A stretch of DNA of 33,130 bases from Micromonosporaceae bacterium (GTDB lineage: Bacteria > Actinomycetota > Actinomycetes > Mycobacteriales > Micromonosporaceae): contig JAHRHA010000061.1 of NCBI GenBank assembly GCA_020027875.1, positions 1-33,130 on the forward strand, given 5' to 3'. Below, one piece after another: positions 32,226 through 33,130 of the stretch. The notes under the pieces were generated by a model. That model was not told where the DNA came from, did not search any database, and saw only the letters and a program-made list of their open reading frames with translations. The first letter of the stretch is position 1. Each line of letters starts with the position of its first letter. Position numbers and translations under genes: made by a program.

Positions 32226-33130
32226 CGATCACCGCCCTGTCCGGCGCTGCCGGCCCACGCCGATCGGTGTTCGCCGGCATCGACATCTGCCACGAGGCCG
32301 GGCTCGCCCTCCCCAAGGGATCACCGCGGCCGGTGTTCGAGGACGACCTGTGGGACTTCACCGCTGTCATCGGCCTGCCGAACCAGATGGCCAAGGTCAG
32401 CCGCCGGTTCGACTTCACCGCCATCCTCAACCCTCGTTGGCGGTCGGTCGGCAAAGAACAGATCGTGGCCATGCTCGCCCCACGACACGAGGCGGTGGCG
32501 CACCTGCCCCGCGCCTACCGGACGCCGCTGCACCTGCTCACCGCATTCGGGCGACTGGCTGAGCTGACCCGGTTTCTGAACTGGCTCACCGGCCACCGCG
32601 TCGCCGGCCTGGCCGAGGTGGACGGCGACCGCTGTCAGGCATACCTGGCCCACCGCCGCTACCTCCTCGACGACGGCCAAGTGGTGGGCGAGCGCAGCCC
32701 GGCGACCCGCAGAGCCGCCGCGCAGGTCGTCGTGGACCTGGTCAACCAATCGGGACCTGTTTGACTCCGACCGTGTTCCCGAAGGGTTACGGCCGTGGGG
32801 AGGCGTCGCCCCCTCGACCGTCGCCGAGATGCCCTGCGGAGTGGGACAGAACAAGACTCCACCGGTCAAGGACAGCGTCCTGCAGCCGATGCTGGCCGCA
32901 GCCAGCTATCTGGTCACTGCGCTCGGCCCGCACGCGATCACGCCGTGCCAGCACATCAGGCAGGCCGATCGGATGTGGTCACACCGATCGGGAGATCATG
33001 CCGCCACGTCACGTCTGCCCACAAGCGAGATCGCACAGCTGTTGGCGGACTACGAACGCAGAGGCGAGCCGCTGCCGTTGCTGCCTGACCACAACGTCCG
33101 GGATCGGCTCGCCGACGGTTGGTCCCCCGA
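32222..33130 (+). pseudogene. TR-C: third recombinase of the trio, frameshifted, runs off the window
   Basis: From ATG 32222 the frame reads WDFTAVIGLPNQMAKVSRRF and FGRLAELTRFLNWLTGHRVA (core-binding helices) but meets a stop at 32764. The frame starting at 32754 continues without break: DLFDSDRVPEGLRPWGGVAP, MPCGVGQNKTPPVKDSVLQP, AAASYLVTALGPHAI and on to the window end. An extra A in AACCAATCGG (32744-32753) explains the shift; removing it gives VNHRDLFDSDRV, as expected for the family. The catalytic domain lies beyond the edge. Either a disabled gene or a base-call error. Confidence 0.7.

Larger units (their letters stand above)
18932..33130. mobile_element. putative genomic island to the right of the tRNA-Val remnant
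   Basis: The orientation of the tRNA remnant (its broken 5' side facing higher coordinates) places imported DNA to the right. That side holds palindrome-rich non-coding DNA, regulator pairs and, from 23,300 on, an unbroken series of site-specific recombinase genes and fragments. The far end lies outside the window. The island may be composite, because several recombinase lineages are layered in it. Confidence 0.5.

Overview
High-GC DNA with frequent GTG starts, GGAGG-type ribosome sites and ATGA/GTGA/TGATG gene overlaps. The gene families (DGPF/ECF42 pair, WYL regulators, HelD-like helicase, SigE-family sigma factor with a membrane partner, XRE-TPR regulator) point to an actinobacterium, probably a filamentous or Micromonosporaceae-like one. 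The genus cannot be fixed from this window.

Left part, 1 to about 18,886: chromosomal accessory genes mixed with many broken ones. Apparently functional genes are an alpha/beta hydrolase, an SMP-30/gluconolactonase-like protein, the DGPF protein plus ECF42-type sigma factor, a DMT-like transporter, a PAP2 membrane enzyme facing a WYL regulator, a DinB-like protein plus GNAT pair, an SDR divergent from a TetR regulator with a clear inverted-repeat operator, a second GNAT, a PPOX-family protein and a PadR-ABC operon with a leaderless promoter. Between them are remnants I could identify: pterin-4a-carbinolamine dehydratase (frameshifted), an NADPH/F420 reductase-type scrap, the C-terminal half of an AlkA-type glycosylase, the C-terminal half of a VOC protein joined to a scrap of a LuxR-type HTH, the C-terminus of MsrA in two frames, and a HelD-like helicase in three frames.

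Boundary, 18,820 to 18,931: the 3' part of a tRNA-Val(GAC) gene (anticodon loop to CCA, minus strand) with its downstream terminator but no 5' half. This is what an attachment site looks like at the edge of an element integrated in a tRNA gene. Its orientation places chromosome to the left and imported DNA to the right.

Right part, 18,932 to 33,130: a palindrome-rich stretch without genes, a SigE-family sigma factor with a membrane partner, an XRE-TPR regulator with an ABM monooxygenase, then a run of recombinase genes. First is a scrap of a tyrosine recombinase with a LacI-type helix-turn-helix embedded in it. Then comes a three-recombinase cassette (TR-A, TR-B, TR-C; overlapping genes, comparable in layout to 'recombinase in trio' elements). 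TR-A appears split: its body ends just after the catalytic tyrosine near 25,298, and a matching C-terminal tail resumes at 30,370, directly overlapping TR-B. The roughly 5 kb between holds a second, translationally coupled recombinase operon: a complete tyrosine recombinase, a small HTH protein, an 804-residue protein with sixteen CxxC motifs and a degenerate recombinase-like C-terminus, and a small ORF, followed by a GNAT gene. The best candidate for an undescribed system is this coupled recombinase/HTH/zinc-ribbon operon, apparently inserted inside a recombinase trio. TR-A and TR-C each also carry an apparent one-base frameshift.
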